Shown: piece after piece, positions 22,701-33,720 of the stretch
Position numbering within the stretch: position 1 is the stretch's first letter
Layout of the letters: the number at the start of each line of letters is the position of its first letter
Assembly (NCBI GenBank): GCA_030035585.1
Contig: CM057481.1
Location: 6,659,128-6,723,127, forward strand
DNA length: 64,000 bases
Direction: 5' to 3'
DNA from: Dugong dugon
Lineage: Eukaryota > Chordata > Mammalia > Sirenia > Dugongidae
Made by a program: the position numbers and the translations under genes
Notes under the pieces: model-generated
Seen by the model: only the letters and a program-made list of their open reading frames with translations
Database searches by the model: none
What the model was told of the DNA's origin: nothing

Positions 22701-23594
22701 AATTGTCCTCTGAGGACTGCCTTTGCTGTGTCCCAAAGGTTTGGTATGATGTGTTTTCATTCTCATTTGAGTCTAGGAATTTTTTGATTCCATCTCTGAT
22801 TTCTTCTATTACCCACTGATGTGTAAGCAGGGTATTATTCAGTGTCCATGTAGTTGATTTTTTTTCCTTGTTCTTTCTATTGTTAATTTCTACCTTGATG
22901 GCATTGTGGTCAGAGAAGATACTTTGAATTATCTCAACGTTTTGGATCTTGTTGAGGATTGCTCTGTGGCCTAATGTGTGGTCTATTCTGGAGAACGTTC
23001 CATGTGCATTGGAAAAGAATGTGTACTTTGCAGCAGTTGGATGGAGTGTTCTATATATTCTATGAGGTCAAGTTGGCTGATTGTGCCCTTTAGGTCTTCT
23101 GTATCTTTGCTGAGTTTCTTCTTAGTTGTTCTGTCCTTTACTGAGAGTGGTGTGTTGAAGTCTCCTACTCTTATTGTGGAACTGTCAATATCTCTTTTCA
23201 GTGTTGTTAGAGTTTGTTTTATGTATTTTGGAGCCCTGTCTTTGGGTGTGTAGGTGTTTATTATGGTTATGTCTTCATGATGGATCGTCCCCTTAATCAT
23301 TATATAGTGTCCTTCTTTGTATTGTATGGTAGATTTTGTTTTAAAGTCTATTTTATCTGAGATTAGAATTGCCACTCCTGCTCTTTTTTGGTAGTTGTTA
23401 GCTTGATATATGTTTTTCCAACCTTTGACTTTTAATAAATTCACGTCTTTGTTTCTTAGATGTGTCTCTTGTACACAGCATATTGTTGGATCCTGTTTTC
23501 TTATCCGTTCTGTCACTCTTCGTCTCTTTATGGGTGCATTGAGTCCATTTACATTCAGTGTAATTATTGATAGATGTGAGTTTGTTGCTGTCAT
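19789..23594 (-). pseudogene. L1 ORF2 pseudogene (endonuclease-reverse transcriptase), copy 1
   Basis: Would encode the L1 ORF2 protein of about 1270 residues. Open pieces: 23594-22983, 22408-22073, 22010-20772 and 20301-19789, in shifting frames. The endonuclease N-terminus shows ITLNVNGLNAPIKRRR, CVQETHL and VGDFNTPL. The RT part has [12 protein letters not shown] (motif A Asp kept, but the usual FDK is FAK), [19 protein letters not shown] and LFADDIILY (active site kept). The C-terminus has the Cys-rich block [18 protein letters not shown]. Start chosen at the ATG before the TATNSHLSII sequence. Inactive through frameshifts and stops; the antisense hydrophobic frames are shadows. Confidence 0.95.
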
Positions 23595-24017
23595 TTTGTA
23601 GTGCTTTTTTTGTGGTGCTGAAGTTTTCTTTGTTCTACTTAGTCTCTTGTGCTGAGTTACTTTTGTTTGTGGATTTTTTTTTCATTTCTTTTGTGTTTGT
23701 AGGTTTTGTTTTTGCTGAGACTTTATGTTTTTCGTCTTTATATTTATGAGTTGGTTTGTTAACTTTCTTTGTGGTTACCATGAATTTTACCCTTATATTT
23801 CTAAGTTTGAAGCAGTCTACCATTACTTGGTATCGCCTTGCCTTCCTCTCCATTAGAAGGTTCTATATGTATGCCGTTTATTCCCTCTTTCATTGTTTTG
23901 ATGTTGTTGTCATCCACCGATTGACTGCTCTGATTCCCTGTTGTATTTCTTTTGGTTTTGGATAGTCCTCGAGAGTTCATTTCTTAGATTGGTATCTGGC
24001 TGGCACGATCCTGCGTC
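23595..24017 (-). other. L1 copy 1 inter-ORF spacer with Lys-rich small frame
   Basis: A 423-nt spacer lies between the ORF1 stop and the ORF2 ATG, much longer than the human L1 spacer (about 63 nt). It holds a 72-codon frame (23853-23635) whose second half, from Met at 23781, reads MVTTKKVNKPTHKYKDEKHK and later AKTKPTNTKEMKKK. The same frame starts at the same distance (187 nt) from the ORF2 ATG in copy 2. It may be an A-rich coincidence; no homologue recognised. Confidence 0.6.
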
Positions 24018-25076
24018 CTAGGTTCTGCCTGTGGGCTGAAGCTGTTTGTCCTCAGATTGAAGAACTCCGTTTAATAATTCTTGTAAGTTTGGTTTGACTT
24101 TTACATATTCCCTTAGTTTCTGTTTATCTGGAAATGACCTAATTTCACCATCAAATTTGAACAAGAGTTTTGCAGGATATATTATTCTTGGCTGACAATT
24201 TTTTTCTTTCAATATTTTATATATGTCATCCCGTTGCCTTCTTGCCTGCATGGTTTCTGCCGAATAATCTGAGCTTAGTCTTATTGTTTCTCCTCTGTCT
24301 GTGACTTCTTGTTTTTCACGAGCTATTCTCAGGATTCTTTGTTTGTCTTTGGTTTTGGCAAGTGTGAATATGATATGCCTTGGTGATTTTCTTTTGGGGT
24401 CTCTTCTATATGGGGTTCGTTGAGCTTCTTGGATGGCCAGCTTTTCATCTTTCCTGATATTGGGGAAGTTTTCTGTCAGCAGTTCCTCAATGATCCTCTC
24501 TGTGTTTTCTGGTTCCTCCCCTGTTCTGGAATTCCAGTCACTCGTAAATTTTTGCTTTTAATTGTGTCCCACATAACTCTCAGGTTCTCTTCATTTTTCA
24601 TTGTTCTTTTTTCTTAGTTTTCCCTGAGTTTTCCTGAAACGGAGTTGTATCCAAGTGTTTGTCTTCAGTTCCACTGATCCTGTCTTCCACGGTTTCAAAT
24701 CTGCTTCTCAGCCCTTCTATGACATGATCCATTTCTGAAATCTTGTTGTTTACCTTTTGGATTTCTAATTGTTGTTTTGTATAATTTGTAGTTGTGAATT
24801 TATTTTGGCATTTTGTTCCTGCATCATCTTCCTGAATTCTTCCAATTTTTTGTCTGTATTTTCCATGAATTTGTCTATTTTTTCCTCATGTTTGTCAGCT
24901 TTTTGCCTCAGTTCTTGGAAAATTCCGAGTATTAGAGATTTGAATTCCCTATTAGGTACTTCTAGTGCATTTTCTTTCACAGGAGAGTCATCTGGTGTTT
25001 TAATTTGGATGCCTGCTGGAACCATTCTGTCCTGTTTTTGTAAATGTTTTGATATTGTCTGCTGTTTTCGGGGCAT
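24018..25076 (-). pseudogene. L1 ORF1 pseudogene (RNA-binding chaperone), copy 1
   Basis: Expected length is 352 residues from the ATG at 25076 to the stop at 24018. The N-terminal piece (25076-24765) is charged and coiled-coil-like, e.g. KADKHEEKIDKFMENTDKKL. The C-terminal piece (24251-24018) shows the CTD pattern KNCQPRIIYPAKLLFKFDGE, preceded by RRQRDDIYKILKEK. The middle (RRM region) is broken by frameshifts. In active L1s ORF1p trimers coat the L1 RNA in cytoplasmic RNPs; this copy cannot make it. Confidence 0.9.
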
Positions 25077-26703
25077 TCAGTAGTTATTTCTCTCGTTTAT
25101 TGATTGTAGGTTTGTTTGTTTCGTCCCTTATTTAAAAAAAAAAATTTGACTATGTCTAAGCAGGCGGACTGCGTGCTCTTTGTTGTTTGCTCATCTGTGC
25201 ACTCAATACTTTTCGCCTCCTTCTCCAACTGGCAGGTTCAGTCACTGAGATGTGGTACAGCAGGGCAGGTCTAGCTGAAGAGGAGCCACTGGGACAGGTT
25301 GTTTGTGGCACTCAGTACAGCCACTAGGGCGAGTCGGTAATCAGTGCTGGGCAGGTCCCAGTAGGCCGTGCCTGCACTGCTTGGTGGTTTGATGTCTAGC
25401 GCACGGTTCAGGTAGGCAGGATGCAGCGGGGAGATGGTTATGTGTGGAGCTAAGATGGATATGGGAGAGAGGAGAGAGGAAGAGGAGGCAAAAAAGATAC
25501 GAACAAAGAAAAAAGAATGCTAGGGGAGCTTGACGTTGGAAGGGAGAGATGAGAGACTATGAAATGGAGAAAAACAGAATGGGGAAGAGGAAGAAAAGAA
25601 TGAACAAATAAAAATCAGAAAGTTTAAAGAACCGCAAAGTTCCCAGGGATCCCACCAATGCAGGTATGAGGTCTGGGGAAGTTGATCTCAGGTGTTGCAG
25701 CACAGGCTGGCCAGAAGGCGCAGAGGTATACAATGCCTGGTGTTCAGGGATCAGAAAGAGAAGGAAGATATAGAGAGACGAGAAACTGAGCAATGAAGAA
25801 AGACAAAAAGGAAAGAAGAGGGAAAAGAAAACAAAACAAATCAAAAAAAAAAAAAAAAAAACAAGAAAGGCCCCCCCCAAAAAAAACAGAAAAATGAAAA
25901 AAGAAATGTCCTCAGGTATCCCTCTGCACGTCTGTGGAATCCGAAGGGGAGTTCCTTGCCAAGAAGCTCCTCCTGGCCAGAAAGGGCTCCCAACTCAAGA
26001 AAAGGAAAAGAAAAGAAACAAACAATTCAAAAACAAACGAACGAACAAAAGCCCCAGGATCCCACCAGCACGGCAGCCCAGACTGGGAAGCAGCTGCACA
26101 CTCTAATGGAGCCCCTCAGCCCCTCAGGAAGAGGCAAAGATGGCGCTCGGAGCCAGCCACTCGAGCAAAAGAAGTGGGAGGCAGCGAGAGGCACGTGAGA
26201 AATCAAAAGAAGCAGGAAAAAAAAGCAACACTAGCAGCCAACAAATGGCACCCAGAGAGCCGCCCGCTTGGGTGTATGGAATCCAAGCAGCCGGCACTTC
26301 CCAGTCAAGAGACTGTGGCCATGGGAAGCAGAGGAGGCCGAGCCGGGGTGAAGAGGGGTGGGGGGTGGAAAAGCACACACCGCAAATTACCAGCTAATTT
26401 GTCTCCCTCTGGACACTCCGTTAGGCTGCTTTCTCGTACCCCCGTTTGCTGGTCTCCGATAGGAGTCCAAGATGGTGGATCCACGCTGCATTAGCTGGTA
26501 GGGGACCTCTGCATGAATCTCTCCTTGCTCTCTGTTCTCTATCAGTTTTCTCACTCCATTTGGTGCTTGGCTGAGTTCTTTCTCTCTTCATTTGATGTTT
26601 TAGGGTTTCAGGATTGTTGTATTCTCTGTTTGGCTTAGTTTTTCGGATGTTTGCTATGGAGGATGGCGTGGTGCTTCTACCTAGAGCACCATTTTGCCAG
26701 AAC
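25077..26703 (-). promoter_or_regulatory. L1 copy 1 5' UTR / internal promoter region
   Basis: About 1.63 kb upstream of ORF1. The 5' terminus (near 26703) reads, in sense, ttctggcaaaatggtgctct, resembling the start of L1 5' UTRs. The section 25440-26100 is strongly purine-rich on the plus strand (pyrimidine-rich in L1 sense). One copy of the approx. 280-bp unit that is duplicated in copy 2 lies about 26110-26400. Antisense open frames occur here (25894-26106 and 25934-26494). Promoter function is inferred from position. Confidence 0.75.
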
Positions 26704-26718
26704 TCCTGGAACATTCTT

Positions 26719-26990
26719 GTTGCCAGATCTTTACATGAAAATATGGTTATTTTCTTTCCTTACATTTGTGGAAGAGGAGTTGCTTTGCTACAGGGTAGTC
26801 AAAATTTAAGGCTACAGACAAATCGATTACTAGAATAATTGTATCAGCTTACACTCCTATCAGGCATATGAGAGAGTTATTATTTTCTAGCATCCTTGAC
26901 ACTACTAAGCATTACAATTGTTTTAAAAGTTTGCCATTTTAATAGGTGAAAAAAATAACTTAATTTGGCAAACTCTTGATAGTTTTTAAA
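26719..26990 (-). mobile_element. Continuation of ancient L1 remnant
   Basis: Right-hand continuation of the old L1 that the full-length copy at 18600 split. The plus strand shows cagcttacactcctatcagg and aagtttgccattttaatagg, the diverged reverse complement of the ORF2 C-terminal region just upstream of the Cys-rich block. Confidence 0.5.
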
Positions 26991-27005
26991 ATTGGGCTCT
27001 TTTAA

Positions 27006-27145
27006 AGGAGACCTGGTGGTGCAGTGGTTAAGAGCTATGGCTGGTGACCTAAAGGCTGGCAGTTTGAATCCACCAGCTGCTTCTTGGAAACCCTATGGGA
27101 AAGTTCTACTCAGCCCTGGGTTTTGTTTGTTGGTTTGTTTTGATG
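27006..27145 (+). mobile_element. AfroSINE-type SINE, short subfamily
   Basis: aggagacctggtggtgcagt, gtttgaatccaccagctgct, cttggaaaccctatgggaaa, gttctactcagccctgggtt. The 'gggtcgctatgag' part of the tail is deleted, so the copy ends early and is followed by a T/G-rich stretch. Confidence 0.88.
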
Positions 27146-27299
27146 AAACTCAGGACTCTAATGTTTATAATATTTTATCATCAGTGTAACAAAGATAATT
27201 ATTGCCTCAGTACATGCATGCCCTTAAGGAGCGCAGGATATAATTGGAGAAAGTAACCCGGGGTCATAATACCACTAAAATTACAATGTCTTGTGATAA

Positions 27300-27890
27300 G
27301 GGCTCTAACTGCCCTGTGCAAAAGTGGCTGGACCCCCAGAAAGGTAAACTCAACTTTGTAAGGAAGTGGGAGAGTAGGAAGGGAAAGCTTTGTTTAGAGT
27401 GATCCTTATTCCAGGATTTGAAGAATGAAGAGTTCTACAAGGTAGTTTGGGTGGGGAGGGCATTCTAAACCACTGTTCCTCAAACTTTAATCTGCATACA
27501 TCTCACCAGGGAATCCTCTGAAAATCAGATTCTGATTCCTTAGGTCTGCAGTAGGCCCTGAGATTTTGCATTTCTAACAATCTCTTAAGTACTGTGTATG
27601 CTGCTGGTCTGAGTCCACACTTTGAGTAGCAGGTATCTATACAAGAGAGGCTGCTTATGCAAAGGCATTAGGAGCATATTGTGCGTGGGGAAACATGAGC
27701 CTTTTTAGGCTGATTGGAAGGGGTCACCTATCATGCAAGGGCTTCTGTGCTCTGCTGAGAAAATAGAGCTTTATCCTTTGGGTATTAGGGAGACGTTGAA
27801 AGATTTTAAGGAGGAAAGTGAGTAGTCAGATTTGCATACTGAAAGAATCACTGAGGTGGTTGGCCCTGTGGATTGTGACGGATTGAATGC
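27300..27890. mobile_element. Ancient mammalian repeat with MER5A insertion
   Basis: 27470-27632 matches the MER5A (hAT-Charlie MITE) pattern: cactgttcctcaaactttaa, gattctgattccttaggtct, gagattttgcatttctaaca, gtccacactttgagtagcag. The flanks (e.g. ggagggcattcta at 27457 and tatgcaaaggcattaggagc at 27656, tttatcctttgggtattagg at 27771) look like one older dispersed element of unassigned class that MER5A interrupted. Confidence 0.6.
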
Positions 27891-27929
27891 ATTGAGACTG
27901 GGTACTAGAAGACCAGTGAAGGAATCAAT

Positions 27930-28690
27930 TCAATTCTTTCCTGCACATGCAGTCACCCTTCTTCTGATCCTGACCACCAAAGTAAGGCCAGATAGCACAA
28001 GTTAAAGGTCACAGGCTTCCAGACTGCCAAGTCAGCCCAAGACCACGAATGCTAGTCACAAGGTTGGGATCCCCACAACACCATCACTTCTGAACTCCTG
28101 GCTGCAAATTCAGGGAGTTCCCACTACTCCCCCGACCTGCTGGGCTTGATAATTCACTTGAACAACTCACAGAACTCAGGAAAGTGCTATTCTTTCGATT
28201 ATAGTTTTATCATCACAAAAAGCTTACAAATCAGGACCAGAATAAAGAAGAAGCATGTAGGGAGAGGTCTGAGAGGATCTCTAATGCATAACTTCTGTGT
28301 TCCAAAAAGGGTACATCCTGAGCACCATTGTCTTTCACCAAACAGGAAGCTCATGGAGATTCAGTGTTCTGAACTTTTACTGGGGTCTCACTACATAGGC
28401 ATATTTGATGGAATCATGGCCCATATGACTGAGCTCAACCTTTAACCCACCTTCTTCTGTCCCCCCCAAGTGAGGCTTATAATGCATGGTGGGTCTTTCT
28501 TGTCTGGCCAGCTCCCAACCAAAGTGAGTCTCCTTATTAGCATAAACCCTCAGGTGTGGTCTGGAGCACTCATAGATACAAAGACCCCAATCAGGCAGGA
28601 AATTCCAAAGATTTAGAGGTTACCTCCCAGGAACCTGAGACAAAGACCAAATTCTTTGTGTAAAGCAGTTGTTTACCCAACAAATAGTTA
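27930..28690. mobile_element. Probable ERVL-type solo LTR
   Basis: Contains a block order I recognise from a common old mammalian LTR: cttgataattcacttgaaca, gactcacagaactcaggaaag-type text (28168-28183), gattatagttttatcatcac, agaggtctgagaggatctct, then tgactgagctcaacc, cataaaccctcaggtgtggt and ggaaattccaaagatttaga. About 750 bp, no retroviral coding sequence on either side. The family and exact ends are not asserted. Confidence 0.55.
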
Positions 28691-29149
28691 TGTAAGAACT
28701 GACCTAGGGTAGGGAACATAAAGGAGAAGAAGGGATGAGCTCTAGAGACACTTAGGAAGTAGAATCCCACTGTGCTATGTCTAGTGGGTCATCAGATTTT
28801 GAGAAGAGAAGAAAAAAAAGGATTATTTCTAGGATTCTGGTTTGGGAGTAAATGAGTACCACTTACCCATTATAAAGAAAAGCAGAAAGCCTATGATATT
28901 TTGGGGGGTAAAAAAAGTTTTCTATTTTTTTCTGGTTAAACTTAACAGTCCCCCCCTGCTTTTGTGATTAATACCTTTGTATTTAGAATCCATTTTTCAA
29001 AATACTTTTTTAAAAGTTATATGACCACTGTGAAATTGTGTTTGTATCTCTCGTTAAAAGAAATCCAGACATTGGATTGTCAAGATTACCATTTCTTACT
29101 TACATGTTCTATTTTATGGTAGAAATTATGCCTGAAAATAAAAAATGGC
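28691..29149. other. Single-copy DNA, no gene seen
   Basis: AT-rich, no repeat or exon recognised. Confidence 0.35.
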
Positions 29150-29160
29150 TCATGTGCTTT

Positions 29161-29799
29161 TTTGTTTGTTTGTTTATTGTTGTAGTTTAAGTGAAAGTTT
29201 ACATTTCAAGTTAGTCTGTTATACAAAAATTTATAGATGCATTGTCACATGACCCTAATTGCTCTCCCCGGACTGTGGCAGCACACTCCTACTTTCCACC
29301 ACTGATTCCCCATGTCCATTCAACCAGCTCCTAACCCTCTCTGCCTTCTCATCTCACCTCCAGACAGAAGCTGCCCATGTAGTCTCATGTATCTATTTGA
29401 GCTAAGAAGCACACTCTTCACGAGTATCATTTTATGTTCCACAGACCAGTCCAATCTTTGTGTGAAGAGTTGGCCTCGGAAATTGTTTTATTTCTGGGCT
29501 GATAGAGAATCTGGCGGCCATGCTTTCTGGGGTTCCACCAGTCTCAGTCAGACCATTAAGTCTGGTCTTTTTACTAGAATTTGAGTTCTGTACCCCACCT
29601 TTCTCCTGCTCCATCAGGGACTCTCTGTTGTGTTCCCCGTCAGGGTGGTCACTAGTGGTAGCCAGGCACCATCTAGTTCTTCTGGTCTCAGGCTGATATG
29701 TCTTTGGTTTATGTAGCCCTTTGTATCTCTTGGGCTAATACTTTCCGTGTGTCTTTGGTGTTCTTCATTCTCCTTTACTCCAGGTGGTTGGGACCAATT
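29161..29799 (-). mobile_element. 5'-truncated L1 3' UTR fragment
   Basis: Minus-strand L1 3' end of the same type as 7480 and 1412: T/G-rich start, gttgtagtttaagtgaaagt, cacactcctactttccacca, then the reverse complement of gatggtgcccggctaccac-type sequence near 29665. An 11-bp duplication tcatgtgcttt (29150-29160 and 29800-29810) flanks it. Confidence 0.92.
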
Positions 29800-29810
29800 T
29801 CATGTGCTTT

Positions 29811-30170
29811 AATGACACAAATTCTAATAAAAAATTTCTTTCATATTTTGGTCTAGACTTAAGGGGAAAGAGTCTATAAGGTAGTTTTTGTCCAATTATT
29901 TGCTATTGGGTATTTAGAAGTATTGTTTTGTAGGGGATAAAGATAAGATAATAAATGGAAAATGTAGAAAATTCTGCAAAATTGAACTTCAAATGTACAA
30001 TGATTTAAAGAAAAAACAGTATCCCTCTAATTTGGACTAGATTAACTGCAATATTTGGTTAGTTTAAGAATAGGATGCAGTCTACATTTCTCCCCTGTTT
30101 CCCAAGGAAGGGAAGATGGGTAGACTAAACAAACACACCAGGGTGAATTGAATAGGCATATTTAAGACAA
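29811..30170. other. Single-copy DNA, no gene seen
   Basis: AT-rich flank between an L1 fragment and the RTE element; no landmark recognised. Confidence 0.35.
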
Positions 30171-30179
30171 TAACAATCT

Positions 30180-31012
30180 GAAAAGCTGGACTATATGAAG
30201 AAGAAGGCGGCATCAGGAGTAGTGGAGGACTTATTAACAACCTGCGATATGCAGATGACACACCCTTGCTTGCTGAAAGTGAAGAGGACTTGAAGCACTT
30301 ACTGATGAAGATCAAAGACCACAGCCTTCAGTATGGATTAGACCTCAACATAAAGAAAACAAAAATCCTCACAACTGGACCAATAAGCAACATCATGATC
30401 AATGGAGAAAAGATTGAAGTTGTCAAGGATTTCATTTTACTTGGATCCACAGTCTACACCCACGGAAGCAGCAGTCAAGAGATCAAACGACCTATTGCAT
30501 TAGGCAAAACTGCCGCAAAAGACCTCTTCCAAGTGTTAAAAAGCAAAGATGTCACCTTGAGGACGAAGGTGCACCTGACCCAAGCCATGGTGTTTTCAGT
30601 CACCTCATATGCATACGAAAACTGGAGAACGAATAAGCAAGACTGAAGAAGAATTGATGCATTTGAATTATGGTGATGGCAAAGAATATTAAATATACTA
30701 TGGGCTGCCTGAAGAACAAACAAATCTGTCTTGGAAGATTACAGCCAGAGTGCTGCTTAGAAGTGAGGACGGCAAGACTTTATCTCATGTACTTTGGACA
30801 TGTTATCAGGGGGAATCAATCCCTGGAGAAGGATATCGCGCTTGGTAAAGTAGAGGTTCTGTGAAAGAGAGGAAGACCACCGATGAGCTGGATTGACACA
30901 GTGGCTGCAACAATGGGCTCAAACAGCTCTGACTGTGAGGATGGCACAGAACTGGGCAGTGTTTTGTTCTGTTGTACGCTGAGTCAGAACCGGCTTGAGG
31001 ACACCTAACAAC
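30180..31012 (+). mobile_element. RTE (BovB-like) LINE, 5'-truncated 3' part
   Basis: Continuous 0.83 kb RTE 3' segment: gctggactatatgaagaaga, cctgcgatatgcagatgaca, ggatccacagtctacaccca, agtgaggacggcaagacttt, atgttatcagggggaatcaa, and end cacctaacaacaatac. The reverse-transcriptase end of the coding region is still partly open. The 3' terminus resembles the AfroSINE tail, consistent with RTE machinery having mobilised the SINE. Confidence 0.93.
30215..30646 (+). pseudogene. RTE reverse-transcriptase remnant
   Basis: Encodes the C-terminal half of an RTE-clade reverse transcriptase. The nucleotides at 30247-30264 give the YADD active-site block, followed by LLAESEEDLKHLLMKIKDHS and GLDLNIKKTKILTTG and VKDFILLGSTV in one frame up to a stop at 30646. 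The preserved YADD and downstream thumb-like part match the clade; the endonuclease and most of the RT are missing through 5' truncation. Non-functional. Confidence 0.9.
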
Positions 31013-31019
31013 AATACTT

Positions 31020-31700
31020 AAATTATGGGTCATTCTCATCTATTCATTAAGCCAGGCCTGAAACATTGCTGGTTATACAGACAAAGCTTTGCAGTTCATT
31101 TCAGATCTTTCTTCCAATCTACATGAAGCAATGCTAATATATTTCACAGATTTACTTTTTTTATTTTAAAAACACTGATGTTCGTTTTCTTTTATTGATG
31201 GCAAAGCTCTTAAAGAGCTTCAGAAGAATGCTTTAGATAAGATTTTATTTAAGAATAAATTAAGGGAAAAACATTGCAATTTCTTGCATGAATGAATACA
31301 TGAATGAGGTGCGCAAGAGAGGGGAAGCCGGAATAGGGTTCAGGGAGACAGAGGAAACTTGAATGGGTTTGGAAGATAAGATTCAGATGCTGGAAAAATG
31401 ATTCTGGATGCTGTTTAGAGAAGAGATTGGAAGGAGAGAACTAAAAGATGGCTATTACAAGAGAAGTTAGAGATGATGTGGTCTGGGAGTTGGGTGGCTG
31501 GAGTGAATTGGACAGATACGAGAGATTTTCAGAAAGTAAAAACAGTGCTTTGGTTTTCTTATTAGATGGAGGAGGTGGGAGAGTCAGAGTTATCCAAAAT
31601 GCCTTCCAGGTTTCTAACTTGTGCAGCTAGATCGATGCTGGCATCCTTTACTGAAGCAGTAAATACTGGAAAGGACCACGTTTTGTCGGAGTGATGTGGG
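31020..31700. other. Mostly unassigned; part resembles an ancient dispersed repeat
   Basis: 31330-31690 (e.g. gagagttagag-type text, ccttccaggtttctaacttg, cagctagatcgatgctggca) resembles an old purine-rich eutherian dispersed repeat. No gene or young element seen. A 60-codon frame at 31448-31630 lies within it and has no domain. Confidence 0.35.
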
Positions 31701-31719
31701 GAGTGGTCAACTTGATAAA

Positions 31720-33720
31720 GAATATCTACAAAAATCTTACAGCTAATATTGTACTTATTGGTGAAAGATTGAATACTTTCCCTCTAAGAGTGGGAGTGAA
31801 GCAATGATGTTCACGCTCACCGATGCTATTTAACATAGTGAACGCATGGACACCAAAATTAAAAATACAATACTATTTACAATTGCTCAAAAAGGGAAAT
31901 ACTTAGGTGTCAATCAAAACATGTATGGGACTTGTGTGTTGAAAACCATAAAACACCGGTGAAAGAAATCAAAGAACATGTAAATTAATAGAGAGATACA
32001 GTTATGTGGATTGGAAGATCCAACGTAGTAGAGATATCACTTCTTCCCAAAGTTATATATAGATTTCATATAATTTCTGTCAAGATCCCAGCAAGATGTT
32101 TTGTGTAGATATAGACAAGACTATTCTAAATACAAAGGAAATACAATAGTTAAAAGAAGAATAAGATTGTAGGAATTGGCGATCTACCTGGTTTTGAGAC
32201 ATGTTCTATAGCCACAACAACTAAGAGTGTGTGGTGTTGGCAGAGGAATAGAAATAGGTCATTGGAACAGAGTGGAGAATTCAGAAATAGACCTATACAA
32301 GCATGCCCAACTGATTTTTGACAGAGGTGCAAAAGCAATTCATGGGAGGAAGAGTAGCTTTTTCAACAAATGATTCTGGAATGGCTGGATCAAAAAATCA
32401 AAAACCCAACCTGTTGCCATTAAGCCCATTCCGACTCATAACAGCCCTATAGGACAGAGTAGAACTGCCCCATATGTATTCCAAGGAGCCGCTGGTGGAT
32501 TTGAACTGCCAATATTTTGATTAGCAGCCAAACTCTTAATTACTGCACCACTAGGGCCCTGGAATGGTTGGACATCCATAGGCAAAAAATCGAACTTTAA
32601 CCTAAGCACCACAGATTATACAAAAAGTCACTCAAATGGATCATGGATTTAAATGTAAAAGGAAAACCTGTAAAACTTTTAGGGAAAATGAAAAACAGGA
32701 GAAAAGCTTTGGGATCCAAGGCTAGGCAAAGAATTCACTTGGCACCAGAAACATGATGCATAAAAGTAAAATTGATAAATTTAGATTTCATCAAAATTGA
32801 AAAATCTTTGAAAGACCCTGTTAGGAGAGTAAAAAGACTCTATAGCAGTATTTGCAAACCATATATCCAACAACTCTCAAAGCAAACATTAGAACAAACC
32901 AGCAATCCAGTTAGAAACGTCATGACAAACACCATGAACAGACACTTCACCGAAGAGAATACACCAGTGGCAAATAAACACATGGAAAGATGTTTCACGT
33001 TGTAAACCAGGAGGAGAATGCAAATTAAAACCACAGTGAGACATCACTGCCTACCTGTCAGAATGACTGGCATTAAAAATAGGCATAACGCCAAGTGCCG
33101 GCAAGGAGGAGGAAAAACTGTATCACCCGTACGTTGTTGGTGAGACCATGAAATACTATAGCCACTCTAAAAACAGCTGGGCAGTTTCTTACAAAGACCA
33201 AACATACAACTTCCACTCCATCCAGCAATTGCACCCCTAGGCATGAATCCCCCAGAAATGAAAACTTATGTTCCCACGAAAACTTGTACATGGATGTTCA
33301 TAGCAAGTTTACTCTTAATAGCTGAAAATTGGGAACAACCCAGATATCCTTCAACAAGTGAGTAGACATAAACTGTTGAGCATCCATACCATAGAATACT
33401 CTACAGTAATCAAAAGGAATGAACTACTGATATATACAACAAGTTAGATGAATTTCCTGAGGATTATGCTAAGTGCAAAAAGCCAGTCCTAAAGGTTACA
33501 TATGGTATGATTTCATTTCTATAGCGTATAGACAAAATTATAGAACTGGAGAAAAGATTCATTGTGGCTATTTGCCATGGGGGTGGGATGGGGCTGGAGG
33601 AAAGTGGGTGTGGATATAGAAAGGGCACATAAGGAATAGTTATGGTAACAAAAATTCTCTGTATCTTGGGGGAGAAAATAAAGGTGAACTATTTAATTGA
33701 GAGTTTACCTTTACTTTTGT
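31720..33720 (+). mobile_element. Ancient L1 (ORF2 C-terminal half and 3' end), split by a SINE
   Basis: Strongly diverged L1: ttcccaaagttatatataga, gaacagagtggagaattcag, and after the SINE ccaagcaccacagattataca-like text (32601-32625). The frame at 32772-33005 preserves MINLDFIKIEKSLKDPVRRV and MNRHFTEENTPVANKHME, then a C-terminal region with tccttcaacaagtgagtaga. Ends near tactttgtgattg with a 3' UTR that differs from the younger L1s. Clearly older than the AfroSINE inserted in it. Confidence 0.82.
32390..32558 (-). mobile_element. AfroSINE-type SINE, short subfamily, inside ancient L1
   Basis: Reverse copy: acctgttgccattaagccca, ggacagagtagaactgcccc, ttccaaggagccgctggtgg, ttagcagccaaactcttaat, caccactagggcc. 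A 14-bp target duplication with one mismatch (ctggaatggctgga 32376-32389; ctggaatggttgga 32559-32572) belongs to the L1 sequence. Confidence 0.93.

Larger units (their letters stand above)
18600..26703 (-). mobile_element. Full-length L1, copy 1 (8.1 kb)
   Basis: Complete non-LTR retrotransposon in sense order on the minus strand: 5' UTR (26703-25077), ORF1 (25076-24018), spacer, ORF2 (23594-19789), 3' UTR and A-rich tail. A perfect 15-bp target duplication, tcctggaacattctt, lies at 18585-18599 and 26704-26718, proving a single full-length insertion into an older L1 remnant. Both ORFs carry frameshifts, so it is inactive. It is longer than human L1 (about 6 kb), mainly through the 5' and 3' UTRs and the inter-ORF spacer. 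Closely related to the copy at 52818-61207. Confidence 0.97.

Noticed and set aside
22395-22787. 130-codon hydrophobic frame on the plus strand (and its twin near 56634-56984)
   Set aside because: Antisense reading of the Lys/Asn/Glu-rich ORF2 coding region; AAR and AAT codons read in reverse give Leu, Phe and Ile. Membrane-protein look is an artefact.
32772-33005. 77-codon frame that looks like a small protein
   Set aside because: It is the C-terminal part of an ancient L1 ORF2.
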